Source: Devriesea agamarum | GTDB lineage: Bacteria; Actinomycetota; Actinomycetes; Actinomycetales; Dermabacteraceae | DNA: 64,000 nucleotides | NCBI RefSeq assembly: GCF_900070355.1 | Contig: NZ_LN849456.1 | Location: 2,588,238 to 2,652,237 of the forward strand | Reading direction: 5' to 3' | Shown: positions 1 through 9,349 of the stretch, piece by piece | Position numbering within the stretch: the first letter of the stretch is position 1 | Layout of the letters: each line of letters starts with the position of its first letter | Position numbers and translations under genes: made by a program | Notes under the pieces: model-generated | Database searches by the model: none | What the model saw: the letters and a program-made list of their open reading frames with translations, nothing else | Told to the model about the DNA's origin: nothing

Positions 1-157
1 TTGCAGGGATCACCACGGCCGCCGGGCGCGGTGCCTGAATGAAAGAAATAGCTGGGGCGATGAGTGTCCCGAGTGCCAAGAGAATATGCGTGAGGTGAAC
101 ATAGGCGAAGATCGCGCGGAAACGATCATGGTCTGACGCTGATCCGGGTCGGTTCAT
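1..157 (-). CDS. Partial membrane protein, probable sensor histidine kinase N-terminus (3' end outside window)
   Basis: An open frame of 52 codons runs from ATG at 157 to the left edge without a stop. A strong ribosome binding site (GGAGGTG) lies 4-5 bases upstream of the ATG. The visible protein starts with a short charged stretch, followed by a hydrophobic helix (about residues 21-40, AIFAYVHLTHILLALGTLI) and a proline-rich turn. It is downstream of, and co-directional with, an ABC-2 ATPase and permease pair. In Actinomycetota such pairs are commonly followed by a DesK/NarX-type kinase and a LuxR-type regulator, so a kinase is the best guess. The catalytic part is not in the window, so the function is inference; that this is a real coding start is well supported. 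Confidence 0.55.
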   Translation of the reverse strand, partial: MNRPGSASDHDRFRAIFAYVHLTHILLALGTLIAPAISFIQAPRPAAVVIPA

Positions 158-471
158 ATCCACCTCCGTATGTGGCCTCGTCTGTGCGCTGTGTGGATGC
201 CATCATCATCTCCCGGGTTTGCTGTGCATCGCCGCCTTTGGATGAGGGGATCGCCAGGTGCGGTATCAGTTCATCTTGTGGTTCTGCGTTGCGAACCCAG
301 CACCGAGTGCCGCCGTCATCGCGATTGTCCTTTGGCGTCAACCTTCGTCTTCATGGCAACCGTCCTCGTAGTGTTAATCGTCGGCTTCACACCGATGACC
401 GGTTAACCGTCCGCTTCCCGCGGATAACCGTCGTCTTCACGCCGATGCCTTACACAACGCCAACCTGTCGT
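158..471. other. Intergenic stretch with degenerate direct repeats
   Basis: No convincing gene. Between about 339 and 450 there are three or four imperfect copies of a segment resembling AACCGTCGTCTTCACGCCGATG (near 339, 376, 405 and 426), with substitutions and unequal spacing. Their role is unknown. The ribosome binding site of the leftward gene lies at 161-167. Confidence 0.4.
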
Positions 472-1281
472 TTAATGTCGACGCTCCCAACGGAACGTTT
501 TCCAGCTGATCAGAGTCAGAATGACGATCCACGCGACCATATAGATGAGGTCGAGGAGGATCGGCCCGACCCTCATCGCATCCGAGTGCCATCCGACCGT
601 TGCGAGGTGTCCGTTGGCTACCAAGGGCACAGCAGCTAAAGCCCGGGCAATTCCGGGATCCACAGCCGGGAGCACAGATACCGCACTCATTGCGGCGATA
701 AAGAACGGCATCATGGTCCACTGCGCTTTTTCAGGCGTGGAGGTGAAGCCGCTGGTCGTAATCCCAGCTAGATCCGCGATGACGATACCCAGGAGTGCTG
801 AGATCGCCACCCACATCGGGTTCTGCGGCAAAGGTGCACCGAGGATCACCAAACCGGTGAAGACCGCAAGGATCTGGACGATGCCCACCAGCAGTGGTGG
901 TACGAGCAGTCCCGTGATGATGCCGGCGTTCGGCAACGCGGTGGTGCGCAGGCGCTTGAGGGCGAGAGTGTGCCGGCGGGCGGTCAGAGTATTCAGCGCG
1001 ACAAAGTAGACGGTAATGCACTGGACGGCGACTAGGTTTCGTCCGGCAATGTGGGCCCACGCCTGCGGGTTGTTGGAGTTTTCGGTGACCGCTGTGATCG
1101 CGATGAGACCAGCTGGAAGTAACAAGGTGAGAGCGATCATCGCGGGCTGCCGCACAAAGGTAAGAGTTTCCGCGCAGGCTAAAGCCCACAGCAGCTGGAT
1201 GGGACGCTTAGCTCGGCGCGGCGATGGATGCCGCAGGGCGTGCCGTTGTGGTTTCGATGAGGTGGCAGGGCCTGTGGTCAT
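472..1281 (-). CDS. ABC-2 type transporter permease
   Basis: Membrane half of an exporter, 269 residues. After a basic cytoplasmic N-terminus (about 30 residues) there are roughly six hydrophobic segments, including those near residues 45-65, 85-105, 120-145, 155-175, 190-215 and 240-260; the size and arrangement match ABC-2 permeases of drug, bacteriocin or lipid exporters. The start ATG overlaps the stop of the upstream ATPase (ATGA, 1278-1281), so the two are translationally coupled. The next gene downstream on the same strand begins at 157 and looks like a sensor. The substrate cannot be read from the sequence. The exporter identity is firm from the pairing with the ATPase; sequence motifs in this permease class are weak. 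Confidence 0.8.
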   Translation of the reverse strand: MTTGPATSSKPQRHALRHPSPRRAKRPIQLLWALACAETLTFVRQPAMIALTLLLPAGLIAITAVTENSNNPQAWAHIAGRNLVAVQCITVYFVALNTLTARRHTLALKRLRTTALPNAGIITGLLVPPLLVGIVQILAVFTGLVILGAPLPQNPMWVAISALLGIVIADLAGITTSGFTSTPEKAQWTMMPFFIAAMSAVSVLPAVDPGIARALAAVPLVANGHLATVGWHSDAMRVGPILLDLIYMVAWIVILTLISWKTFRWERRH

Positions 1282-2513
1282 GGCGTGGCCTTTCGGTGAG
1301 CAGTACCAGAGGGGTTGTGAGCCGAATCCCCGTTGTCGACAGTGGTGGCCTGATGGCCAGCCTGATGGCCGGTGCTCCCCCTCAAGGACGGGCTCTCGTC
1401 AAGAACCGGGATGGGCGCGTTGCTCGGTGCATTGACCGCAGGCACCTCGAAAAATACGTCTTCGAGTGAGGCCGGTGAGCAGCGCAGTTGGTGCAACGGG
1501 AGGTTGTGGGACCGGGCCCAATCGATGACTGCTCCCACATCGAGCTGCAATAGCGGGGTTCGGATGGTGACGGTGAGGTCGTCGTCGGTTCGGCTGATCT
1601 CGACCTCTCCACGGACCGTCCGCTGAAGTTCGGCTAGGTGAGTGTTCGATAAGTGTCCGCGGAAGCTAATGTGTGCGGGGATTGAAGCCAGAACCTCCGT
1701 CATCGGACCTTCGATCGCGACGCATCCGCGGTCAAGAATCGTGACGTGATCGGCGAGGTTTTGCGCCTCGTCGAGATAGTGGGTGGTGAGCAGGATGGTT
1801 GATCCTTTGGCGTTGAGCTCGCGGATGATGTCCCACATGGTTCGACGTGACTGCGGATCCAGGCCGGTGGTTGGTTCGTCCAGCACGATCAGCTCCGGGT
1901 GCCCCCAGATTGCCATTGCAAAATCTAGACGGCGCCGCTCACCTCCAGATAGAACCGCTACTGGGGTTTTTCGCCGATGCATCAGGCCGACGACCTCCAA
2001 CACCCGGTCAATGGAGTCTTCCCGGACGTTTAATCCCCGCCAGAGCGAGAGCTGCCCGAGCACGGTCATTTCATCGACGAGTCCGGACTCCTGAAGCATG
2101 GTGCCGGTGCGCGCCGCCACCGCGGTTCGGTGCCGCCAGGGATCCTGTCCGAAGACCCTCACCGTTCCACTGCGTGGGCGGTGAAATCCTTGAATGGTTT
2201 CCAACAGCGTGGTTTTGCCTGCTCCGTTGGTGCCGAGAAGAGCATGGATCCGACCCTCTTGAACTGTGAACGAGACCTCGTTGACTGCGGTGAATTGTCC
2301 GTAGGTGCAGGTCAGAGAGTCCACTGCGACAGCATGTGATTCCGTTGCGACAGCGTGTGTTTCCCCCACGATGGCGGTTGTAGGTGCCGTTGCGGATGTC
2401 GGCTCCGCGGGCGATGCCGGAGTCGCAGCTGTTGCCGACACCGTGGTAGACACCGGGGTCGCAGTGGTCGCGGATCTGGTGTGGGATCGGTTGTGCGGGC
2501 GATGCTCGATCAT
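1278..2513 (-). CDS. ABC transporter ATP-binding protein (ABC-2 exporter family)
   Basis: Cytoplasmic ATPase of the exporter, 411 residues. The nucleotide-binding domain starts near residue 65 and shows Walker A (GTNGAGKTT), the signature (LSGGERRRLDFA), Walker B with catalytic Glu (LIVLDEPTTGLD) and the switch His (TTHYLDEA). A further roughly 100 C-terminal residues resemble the accessory region of drug exporters of the DrrA/NatA type. Unusual is the first 60 residues: a low-complexity Thr/Ala/Pro/Val tract encoded by degenerate short repeats (about 2310-2510) that is not part of the usual domain. The ATG at 2513 has only a weak ribosome binding site and the real start could be an internal GTG nearer the domain. 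The tail after residue 360 is also low in complexity. Confidence 0.88.
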   Translation of the reverse strand: MIEHRPHNRSHTRSATTATPVSTTVSATAATPASPAEPTSATAPTTAIVGETHAVATESHAVAVDSLTCTYGQFTAVNEVSFTVQEGRIHALLGTNGAGKTTLLETIQGFHRPRSGTVRVFGQDPWRHRTAVAARTGTMLQESGLVDEMTVLGQLSLWRGLNVREDSIDRVLEVVGLMHRRKTPVAVLSGGERRRLDFAMAIWGHPELIVLDEPTTGLDPQSRRTMWDIIRELNAKGSTILLTTHYLDEAQNLADHVTILDRGCVAIEGPMTEVLASIPAHISFRGHLSNTHLAELQRTVRGEVEISRTDDDLTVTIRTPLLQLDVGAVIDWARSHNLPLHQLRCSPASLEDVFFEVPAVNAPSNAPIPVLDESPSLRGSTGHQAGHQATTVDNGDSAHNPSGTAHRKATP

Positions 2514-2703
2514 GCTTCAACCATGTCTGGGTCGCTACCAAGGGGGCCAGGCACGGTCGTCACCGGTCTACATGACATCTGTCATCGGGGGAGGCAGGGC
2601 GGTACGCAGAACGTGAGCGAGGGTGCTCAGTGCCGTTAGTGTGCACTGCGGTGCAGAGCACTGGATGGTGCGCGGTAGGCGGCGCGTCGGTGACACCGCG
2701 AAT

Positions 2704-2751
2704 GCGCTATGGGCGAGGCAGAAGATGGATGCTTCGCCTCGCCCATAGCGC
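2704..2751. terminator. Perfect 16-bp inverted repeat, likely terminator
   Basis: Arms 2704-2719 and 2736-2751 (GCGCTATGGGCGAGGC and its exact complement). The inner GAAG/CTTC extends the stem by four pairs after a one-base bulge, leaving a 7-base loop. There is no U-tract on either side. It lies downstream of the leftward methyltransferase gene and upstream of the ATPase gene, so it probably ends the former's transcript. Confidence 0.6.
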
Positions 2752-2849
2752 GTTAGCCCGTGGATGCCCTGACAGCGGAGATATTCGCCCGCTAAAACCC
2801 TCGGCTCACTCGTCCGCGGGCACTGGTTATGTGCGGTGGGGTTCCTGTT

Positions 2850-3596
2850 TTACCGCGCGATCAGTGCGAATAGCCCCCAGCCGAGGTGGGCTCGGATGTA
2901 TGTCGCGTACTGTTGCGGTTCGGTGCGCAGCAGCCTTCGGACCTCGTCGTGGAGTTCATGCTCGGGGTTCGCGTCGGCCCACCTGCGCATGGCCAGCCAC
3001 TGCGGGGCCTGGTAGCGGTCCCAGGATTCTTCGGTGGAGCAGACCATATCGACTACGTCGTAGCCCTCGGTATTGAACAGCGCTAAAAGCTCTGGCAGTG
3101 GGAAGAAAGTTCCTGCATGCGAGAGCCCGCACCCGTCGATCACCTCGGGGGTGGGGTGTCCGTTGCGCCAGTACGGCTCACCGATCAGCAGGATGCCGCC
3201 GGGCTTCAGGCTGCGGCTTAGCAGTTTCAATGTGCCCAGGGCGCCGCCGCCGATCCAGGTCGCGCCCATGCATATGGCGATATCGACAGGGTCCTTCGCC
3301 ACGTAGTTGGAGGCGTCGGCCTCGATGAACTGTACGGACTCGCTCACGCCGAGTTCGGCGGCGCGAGCATGGGCCTGGGCGAGGAAGTCGGCGCTCAGAT
3401 CCACGCCGATGCCGGTGGTTTGGTGATCGCGGGCCCAGGTGGTGAGGAGCTCACCAGATCCGCACGCCAGGTCGAGGATGGTGGCGCCTGCCGGGAGATC
3501 TAGTCGGTCGCCGAAATCGGACAGCTGCCGTTCGGTGAGTGGATTGTGGATGCGGTGTCGGGACTCACGAATAGAAAAAATACGAAGGTCGAACAT
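2850..3596 (-). CDS. SAM-dependent methyltransferase (class I)
   Basis: 248-residue class I methyltransferase. Motif I is DLACGSG (about residue 40), followed by the acidic end of strand beta2 (IGVDLSADFL) and the EADASNY segment that contacts the adenine; a further strand (LLSRSLKPGGILLIGEPYW) matches motif III. I place the start at 3596 rather than further upstream because AAGGAG sits 7 bases before this ATG. The substrate is not evident: the pattern resembles small-molecule methyltransferases of the ubiquinone/sterol-like group rather than RNA or DNA enzymes. It stands alone, flanked by a stem-loop downstream and the divergently transcribed hexosaminidase gene. Confidence 0.82.
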   Translation of the reverse strand: MFDLRIFSIRESRHRIHNPLTERQLSDFGDRLDLPAGATILDLACGSGELLTTWARDHQTTGIGVDLSADFLAQAHARAAELGVSESVQFIEADASNYVAKDPVDIAICMGATWIGGGALGTLKLLSRSLKPGGILLIGEPYWRNGHPTPEVIDGCGLSHAGTFFPLPELLALFNTEGYDVVDMVCSTEESWDRYQAPQWLAMRRWADANPEHELHDEVRRLLRTEPQQYATYIRAHLGWGLFALIAR

Positions 3597-3975
3597 GTTG
3601 GTGCTCCTTACGCTGTTTTGGTGTGCCATGGGGCATGGTGGTGGGAAAGCCGTGGGCCGGCGACAGGACCTTCATGCTGCATCGAACCTTTCATTGGAAT
3701 CTGGTCGGGTAAGTGCGACCAGGAGGAACTTCGGATGAGTTCGTCAGCGTCGATGGTAGGAAACAAAGGCTGCGATGCCCAGCGAATTATTGACTGGATA
3801 TGACGGTGTTGCGATCTATACGAGCACCAATGCGCAGAAACCGTAGAGGCCTGCGAGTCAGCCAGCCGCGCGACCTGCGGGCCTTAGTTCCCGACGTGAC
3901 TTGGGTCGCAAGTGATACGCTCCTCAGAATTCGTCCGGACCTTATGGGTCACCTTGTCGTTATTGAGGAGCAACG
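3597..3975. promoter_or_regulatory. Divergent promoter region
   Basis: 379 bases between the divergent methyltransferase and hexosaminidase genes, without a credible gene. It must hold both promoters; I see no clear operator. A GAGGAG ribosome binding site lies at about 3966-3971 before the hexosaminidase ATG. Confidence 0.4.
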
Positions 3976-6153
3976 ATGGTCCGTTTTCGTCCTGTGGTGG
4001 CGGCGCTCGCCACAATTGTGCTCGGTGCTACCGGTTTGAGTACCGGCGCATCTGCCGCCCCCCACGATCCCTCAGCGGCGCAAAGCCATGTTGGCGCGCC
4101 GCTGACCGCTAGTGTCCCGGATCTAGGCCTCGTGCCAGTGCCGGCGAAACTTACCCAAAAAACCTCGGAACCTGGGTTCACTGTGAACCGGAAAACCGTG
4201 ATCTTGGCGGCTCCCGACGCGATGGCATCGGCGGAGCTCTTGGCGCAGGTTATGCGCCGTTCAACCGGTTATCCGCTGCCCGTGAAGCCACTGCACCCAA
4301 AGTCTGCTCAGCAGCAAATCCAGCAGGTGCAACAGGAGGTGCAGCAGCACGTCCAGCAGCCGGTGAGAAAAGCCAATGCGATTGTGCTGGAATCGGCGAC
4401 GCCTCAGGAGGTGCCGTCGGCTGCCGAGGGATATCGACTCGAGAGCAGCACTCATGACGTGCGTATCAGCGCGGTCACAGACCACGGATTCTTCAACGGC
4501 ATGCGTACCCTGCTGCAACTGCTACCGGGTTTCATCCACTCGTCGCAGGCTGTGCGCAGCCAATGGGTGATCCCGGCTGTTGATATCCAAGACGCCCCAC
4601 GCTTTTCCCACCGGGCAATCATGCTCGATGTGGCCCGGTCATTCCTCACGGTCGATGAAGTGAAGTCCGTGCTGGATCACATGGCCGACGTTAAAATGAG
4701 TGTTCTGCACCTACACCTGGCTGATGACCAGGGATGGCGCATTCAGGTCACGAACGATGGGCGCGTCCCCGGTGACGATATTGACTACACTCGGTTGACC
4801 TCCATCTCAGGGGCCACCGCCATGGGTACGCACGGCGGCCAGGGATTCCCGGAGAAGGGGCGCACCGGTTTTTACACCCAAGATGACTACCGGGAACTTG
4901 TGAAGTACGCCGCGGAGCGCCACATTACGGTGATACCCGAAATTGATCTTCCCGGTCATACAAATGCGGCACTGCACGCGATTCCGCAACTCAACACCCC
5001 GGGGTCATCGCATGCGGCCACCGCAGAAAATCCCACCGCTCCGGCGAATGGAACGGGATCTGTGGGGTACTCCTACCTGGATCCGAACAGCCCGGTGACG
5101 TTCACCTTCATCAAGCATGTCCTGACCCAGCTCGCTGAGATCACTCCGGGCCAATACATGCATGTCGGCGGCGATGAATCGCACGACATGACCAAGCGAT
5201 ACGGCACCGCCGGATACACGGAGTTCCTGGCCAAGGTCAAGCACATCGTCGATGAGACCGGTAAAAAGCCGATGGGCTGGAATGAATACGCCTCAGTCCC
5301 GCTAGAACCGGGCGATGCGGTTCAGTACTGGTGGGGCGACACCTCCCACACCGTGGCTGCGGTTAAAGATCGGGGTGCCAAAGTCGTGATGTCCCGCGGA
5401 CAGTCGTCCTACCTCGACCAGAAGTACAACGCGAAGACTCCGCTTGGTTTGGCCTGGGCCTGCAGCGGAACCTGTGACGTGCGCCAGTACTACGACTGGG
5501 ATCCGGGTACAGTTGTCAAAGGCATCGACGACTCCGGCATCCTCGGACCGGAGGCGCCACTGTGGTCAGAAACGGTGCGCGGTGTATCACAGGCAGAGTT
5601 TTTGGTCTGGCCGCGCGCCATAGCTCACGCCGAAATCGGCTGGAGTCCGCAAAACCGTCGCAACGTCGATCAGTTCCTGCAGCGTCTAGCTCACCAAGGA
5701 GTGGCGCTCACAGCTGAGGGCGCAAACTTCTACGACACCCCGCAGGCAAAGTGGTCCGCCGAAGTGGCCGGAATCGATGCCCAGGCCCGCGCCGATCGGC
5801 CAGCCACGATGGATGTGGGGCTGATCGCGGCTCCAGGGACGGTTGTCTCCGCTGATAAGCAGCAGCTCGGCCCGGATCTGAAAGACGACGCCGACGGTGT
5901 ATCCGCATCGGTTCTCACCGAGGGAACCAAGGCTGTCATCGACTGGGGAGATGGTTCCACCTCACCTGCGACGCTGAACCTGAAGGATCCGCGTTCGTCG
6001 ATCCGACGCACCGGCATGATCGGTGTCTCCGGTAACCACCGTTACGCATCCGCTGGCACCTACCAGGGCACGATCACAGTGAATAGCCCGGCAGCGGGCG
6101 GTTCGACCGCGTCGGCCATGAAGGTACCGTTCACGGTGACCGTGCGGCGGTAA
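3976..6153 (+). CDS. Secreted GH20 beta-N-acetylhexosaminidase with C-terminal PKD-like domain
   Basis: Exoenzyme of 725 residues that should remove terminal N-acetylglucosamine or N-acetylgalactosamine from glycans. A Sec signal peptide (residues 1-28, cut after ASA) is followed by a GH20b-like domain (about 45-200) and the GH20 barrel (about 205-560). The catalytic Asp-Glu pair is D400-E401 in HVGGDE; the WRIQ, PEIDLPGH and WGDT segments also match the family. Residues about 655-725 contain DWGDG and HRYASAGTY, typical of a PKD fold. Residues 112-128 form a glutamine-rich insertion absent from usual members. There is no LPXTG or membrane anchor, so the protein is probably released. Host mucin or glycosaminoglycan use is inference. 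Confidence 0.92.
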   Translation: MVRFRPVVAALATIVLGATGLSTGASAAPHDPSAAQSHVGAPLTASVPDLGLVPVPAKLTQKTSEPGFTVNRKTVILAAPDAMASAELLAQVMRRSTGYPLPVKPLHPKSAQQQIQQVQQEVQQHVQQPVRKANAIVLESATPQEVPSAAEGYRLESSTHDVRISAVTDHGFFNGMRTLLQLLPGFIHSSQAVRSQWVIPAVDIQDAPRFSHRAIMLDVARSFLTVDEVKSVLDHMADVKMSVLHLHLADDQGWRIQVTNDGRVPGDDIDYTRLTSISGATAMGTHGGQGFPEKGRTGFYTQDDYRELVKYAAERHITVIPEIDLPGHTNAALHAIPQLNTPGSSHAATAENPTAPANGTGSVGYSYLDPNSPVTFTFIKHVLTQLAEITPGQYMHVGGDESHDMTKRYGTAGYTEFLAKVKHIVDETGKKPMGWNEYASVPLEPGDAVQYWWGDTSHTVAAVKDRGAKVVMSRGQSSYLDQKYNAKTPLGLAWACSGTCDVRQYYDWDPGTVVKGIDDSGILGPEAPLWSETVRGVSQAEFLVWPRAIAHAEIGWSPQNRRNVDQFLQRLAHQGVALTAEGANFYDTPQAKWSAEVAGIDAQARADRPATMDVGLIAAPGTVVSADKQQLGPDLKDDADGVSASVLTEGTKAVIDWGDGSTSPATLNLKDPRSSIRRTGMIGVSGNHRYASAGTYQGTITVNSPAAGGSTASAMKVPFTVTVRR

Positions 6154-6190
6154 ATAACCGTACGGCGATAAATATTTGTAGGATCGCACG

Positions 6191-6222
6191 ATCCCGGGCA
6201 CCGACTTGTCGGTGCCCGGGAT
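6191..6222. terminator. Stem-loop with 15-bp perfect arms
   Basis: ATCCCGGGCACCGAC (6191-6205) pairs exactly with 6208-6222, leaving a formal 2-base gap. No U-tract follows. It lies 37 bases after the hexosaminidase stop and only 8 bases before the first possible start of the next gene, so the next gene's transcript may begin within or just after it. Confidence 0.65.
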
Positions 6223-6230
6223 TAGGATCT

Positions 6231-7514
6231 ATGGCCATGACACATGTGAAGGGCTCTGCCACACTCAACGGCTTGCACCTGACCGAGCACACGCTCACTG
6301 TTCCACTGGTATACGAGGATCTCGCCCATGGCGGATCGTCAGATTCCCGTACCCTGGAGATTTTTGCGCGGGTTGCCACGCGCCCCGGAGGCGAGCACCT
6401 TCCCTACCTGGTGTTCCTTCAGGGCGGGCCGGGATGTGAGGCCCCGAGGCCATCGTTCTCTCCGCTGCAACCGAACTGGCTCGACGCCGCACTCGAGCAC
6501 TACCAGCTGGTGTTGCTCGACCAGCGCGGCACCGGACGGTCCACCCCGGTCGGTGACGACACCCTTGAGCGCCTTGGCTCCGACGCCACAGCGGAATATC
6601 TCACCCATCTGCGCGCCGATTCGATTGTGAATGACTGTGAGGCACTGCGCGAACACCTAGGGGTCGAGCGCTGGAGCGTGCTCGGCCAGTCCTTCGGCGG
6701 TTTCACACTGCTGAACTACCTCAGCCGATTCCCTGAATCCGTTGAATCCGCCTACTTCACCGGCGGCTTGTCGGCGGTCGGTCGGCCCAGCGACGACATC
6801 TATGCGCTGTGTTACGACAAAATGCGTGATGCCACCGAGGCGTTTTACCGGCGTTTTCCCCAGCATCGGGACACGATTCGAGGACTGGTGGAGCAATGCC
6901 GAGCAGGTGAGATCACCCTTCCCGACGGGGAAATCGTCTCGGAATCTCGGTTGCGCAGTCTCGGACACTGCCTCGGGTCGAACGACGGCTGGCTCGGTTT
7001 GCACTACCTCCTGGAATGCGATCCGCGCAGCAACGCCTTCCGCTACGATCTCGCCTCACTCTTACCGTACGGCGGTCGTAACCCCCTGTATTACGTCATC
7101 CACGAATCCTCATATGCCGACGGCTGCGTCACGGATTGGGCTGCTGAGCGCACTATGCCCGGAGACTTCCGAGATGACGTCACCTTGCTCACCGGCGAAC
7201 ACGTGCGGCGTGAATGGCTCGACACGGTTCCGGCATTAATGCCGTGGAAAGAGGTCGCCTTGCGGATTGCCGCGCATGAATGGCCTCGCGTGTATGACGC
7301 CGATGCCTTAGCGGCATCGGGTGCTCATGGGGCAGCGGCCGTGTACTACACCGACGTCTATGTTCCAGTTGAGTTCTCCATGCAGACGGCGAGGCTCCTG
7401 CCAGGCGTGCGCACCTTTGTGACCAGTGAGCATGAGCACAACGGTTTGCGGGCGAGCGGCGGAGAGCTGCTGTCACACCTGATTGATCTCGCCCATGGTC
7501 GTGTTGTTCGCTGA
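6231..7514 (+). CDS. pip: Proline iminopeptidase-like alpha/beta hydrolase (peptidase family S33)
   Basis: 427-residue cytoplasmic hydrolase expected to remove N-terminal proline from peptides. Family signatures are visible in order: oxyanion motif GGPG (about residue 65), DQRGTGRS, the nucleophile elbow GQSFGG (Ser near residue 151) and the C-terminal HEHNG segment that supplies the catalytic His; the acid is likely Asp in the TDVYVP stretch. There is no signal peptide. Two in-frame ATGs lie at 6231 and 6237; AGGA is better spaced from the second. Its length fits the longer actinobacterial S33 peptidases. With the peptide importer at 33-39 kb it fits peptide nutrition. Substrate preference for proline is inferred from family resemblance only. 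Confidence 0.85.
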   Translation: MAMTHVKGSATLNGLHLTEHTLTVPLVYEDLAHGGSSDSRTLEIFARVATRPGGEHLPYLVFLQGGPGCEAPRPSFSPLQPNWLDAALEHYQLVLLDQRGTGRSTPVGDDTLERLGSDATAEYLTHLRADSIVNDCEALREHLGVERWSVLGQSFGGFTLLNYLSRFPESVESAYFTGGLSAVGRPSDDIYALCYDKMRDATEAFYRRFPQHRDTIRGLVEQCRAGEITLPDGEIVSESRLRSLGHCLGSNDGWLGLHYLLECDPRSNAFRYDLASLLPYGGRNPLYYVIHESSYADGCVTDWAAERTMPGDFRDDVTLLTGEHVRREWLDTVPALMPWKEVALRIAAHEWPRVYDADALAASGAHGAAAVYYTDVYVPVEFSMQTARLLPGVRTFVTSEHEHNGLRASGGELLSHLIDLAHGRVVR

Positions 7515-7541
7515 GCTGACCATGTTGTGCGGGCATGGTGT

Positions 7542-7585
7542 CCCCGTGCGTGACCTGTCCACTCATGGGCGCTGTACGCACGGGG
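7542..7585. terminator. Stem-loop between iminopeptidase and permease genes
   Basis: CCCCGTGCGT (7542-7551) is the exact complement of 7576-7585, with a 24-base loop. It lies 27 bases after the iminopeptidase stop and 75 bases before the permease start. It may end the first transcript or be a leader structure of the second; no U-tract. Confidence 0.4.
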
Positions 7586-7660
7586 TCGCGGCGGCGCAGT
7601 ACCATCGGCGGACGTACGTCCATTCTGGGACTTAAAAACCTCATCTATGAGGAGAGGACA

Positions 7661-9124
7661 ATGCCCGAACCCGTCACACCGGCCGCGACATCTGACGGCG
7701 GTTTAAAGAGAACTCTGTCCAGCAGACATATGCAAATGATCGCCATTGGCGGGGCGATTGGCACGGGCTTATTCGTGGCATCTGGTGGGACTATTGCTAA
7801 GGCAGGGCCAGGGGGTGCGCTGGCCGCCTATGTCGCCATCGGTTTTATGGTGCTGTTGCTTATGCAATCTCTGGGTGAGATGGCAAGCCATATGCCGGTG
7901 TCTGGTTCGTTCCAGGTGTATGCCACCCGGTTCGTTAGCCCGTCATTCGGATTCGCAATCGGATGGAACTACTGGTTTAACTGGGCAATCACCGTGGCTG
8001 CGGAGCTTGTGGCATCCGGGATCGTAATGTCGTTTTGGCTCCCGCAGGTCCCCGGTTGGATATGGGCCGGTATTTTCCTCGTGATCTTGACGGGGATGAA
8101 CGCCCTGTCGGCACGGGCCTATGGTGAAGGGGAATTCTGGTTTGCCGCAATTAAAGTGGCAACGGTCATCATTTTCATCGTGACCGGCGTGCTCATGATC
8201 GCCGGTATCCTCGGCGGTACTTCACCAGGTTTTTCAAACTGGACGACCGGTGATGCCCCGTTTCACGGCGGGTTTCTCGCCATTATCAGCGTGTTCATGA
8301 TTGCAGGGTTTTCTTTCCAGGGCACCGAACTGGTCGGGGTGGCGGCTGGGGAATCAGCGAATCCGCGCCGCGATGTTCCCAAGGCTATCCACAGCGTGTT
8401 CTGGCGGATCATGCTCTTTTATGTCGGGGCCATTATCATCATTGGTTTCCTCGTCCCCTTCACAGATCCGAATCTGCTGCGCAACGATGCCTCCGACATC
8501 GCTTACTCACCCTTCACATTGGTGTTTGAGCGCGCCGGGATCGCGTTTGCTGCCGCGCTCATGAACGCGGTTATTCTCACCGCAATTTTGTCGGCTGGTA
8601 ATTCCGGCCTCTACGCATCCTCCCGGATGCTTCATGCGCTCGCGCACGAAGGTCAGGCCCCCAAGATTTTTGGAAAAGTGAATCGGCGCGGTGTGCCGAT
8701 GGCTGCGCTGCTGGCCACCTCAGCGGTAGGGCTTTTCGCTTTTCTGACGGCCTTAATTGGACAGGGCGCGGCATACACCTGGTTGCTCAATGTCTCGGGA
8801 CTGTCCGGGTTCATTGTGTGGGTGGGAATCGCAATCTGTCACTACAGGTTCCGTCGCGCATATGTGAGACAAGGCCACGATGTACGCTCCTTGCCGTACC
8901 GTGCGCCGTGGTTTCCGCTGGGTCCGCTCGTCGCATTTGGGATGTGCGTGGTGGTGATTCTTGGGCAGAACTACGAAGCTATTTTTGACGGCCAGCTCGT
9001 CCAAGTGTTGAGTTCTTACATCGGACTGCCCGTATTTCTCGCGGTGTGGCTGATCCACTGGTTCGTCACCAAATCCAAGGTTGTGCGCCTGGAAGACATG
9101 GATGTGTCGGGGCACGAGGTGTGA
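7661..9124 (+). CDS. Amino acid permease, LysP-like (APC superfamily)
   Basis: Cytoplasmic-membrane amino acid:proton symporter of 487 residues with about 12 hydrophobic segments. The N-terminus has the family motif (RHMQMIAIGGAIGTGLF), followed by GEMASHMP, and the middle has GTELVGVAAGES, both characteristic of the AAT family to which lysine permease LysP belongs. The ATG at 7661 is preceded by GAGGAGAGG at ideal distance, so I reject longer starts. The gene is monocistronic and faces the thiocyanate hydrolase operon tail-to-tail. Lysine is the most likely substrate because the sequence resembles LysP more than the aromatic or GABA permeases, but substrate assignment in this family is not safe from sequence alone. 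Confidence 0.85.
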   Translation: MPEPVTPAATSDGGLKRTLSSRHMQMIAIGGAIGTGLFVASGGTIAKAGPGGALAAYVAIGFMVLLLMQSLGEMASHMPVSGSFQVYATRFVSPSFGFAIGWNYWFNWAITVAAELVASGIVMSFWLPQVPGWIWAGIFLVILTGMNALSARAYGEGEFWFAAIKVATVIIFIVTGVLMIAGILGGTSPGFSNWTTGDAPFHGGFLAIISVFMIAGFSFQGTELVGVAAGESANPRRDVPKAIHSVFWRIMLFYVGAIIIIGFLVPFTDPNLLRNDASDIAYSPFTLVFERAGIAFAAALMNAVILTAILSAGNSGLYASSRMLHALAHEGQAPKIFGKVNRRGVPMAALLATSAVGLFAFLTALIGQGAAYTWLLNVSGLSGFIVWVGIAICHYRFRRAYVRQGHDVRSLPYRAPWFPLGPLVAFGMCVVVILGQNYEAIFDGQLVQVLSSYIGLPVFLAVWLIHWFVTKSKVVRLEDMDVSGHEV

Positions 9125-9349
9125 TGATCGCGCACGGTCGTCCCTGACTGTCACAGCCGCGGTCTAGTTGATCGATGTCAAAGATTGTTTGTTGGGCTTC
9201 GGGGTCGTGCGGGTGCTGACATGTATATTCACGACCGGCCATGAACTGATCAATTGATTGCCGAGTGAATTTGTTGGGGCTACGGGCACAGCGAGTTTCG
9301 TGGTCTGGGAGCCCTTAAACACTGAACCTCGATCAGATGCTTACAACAA

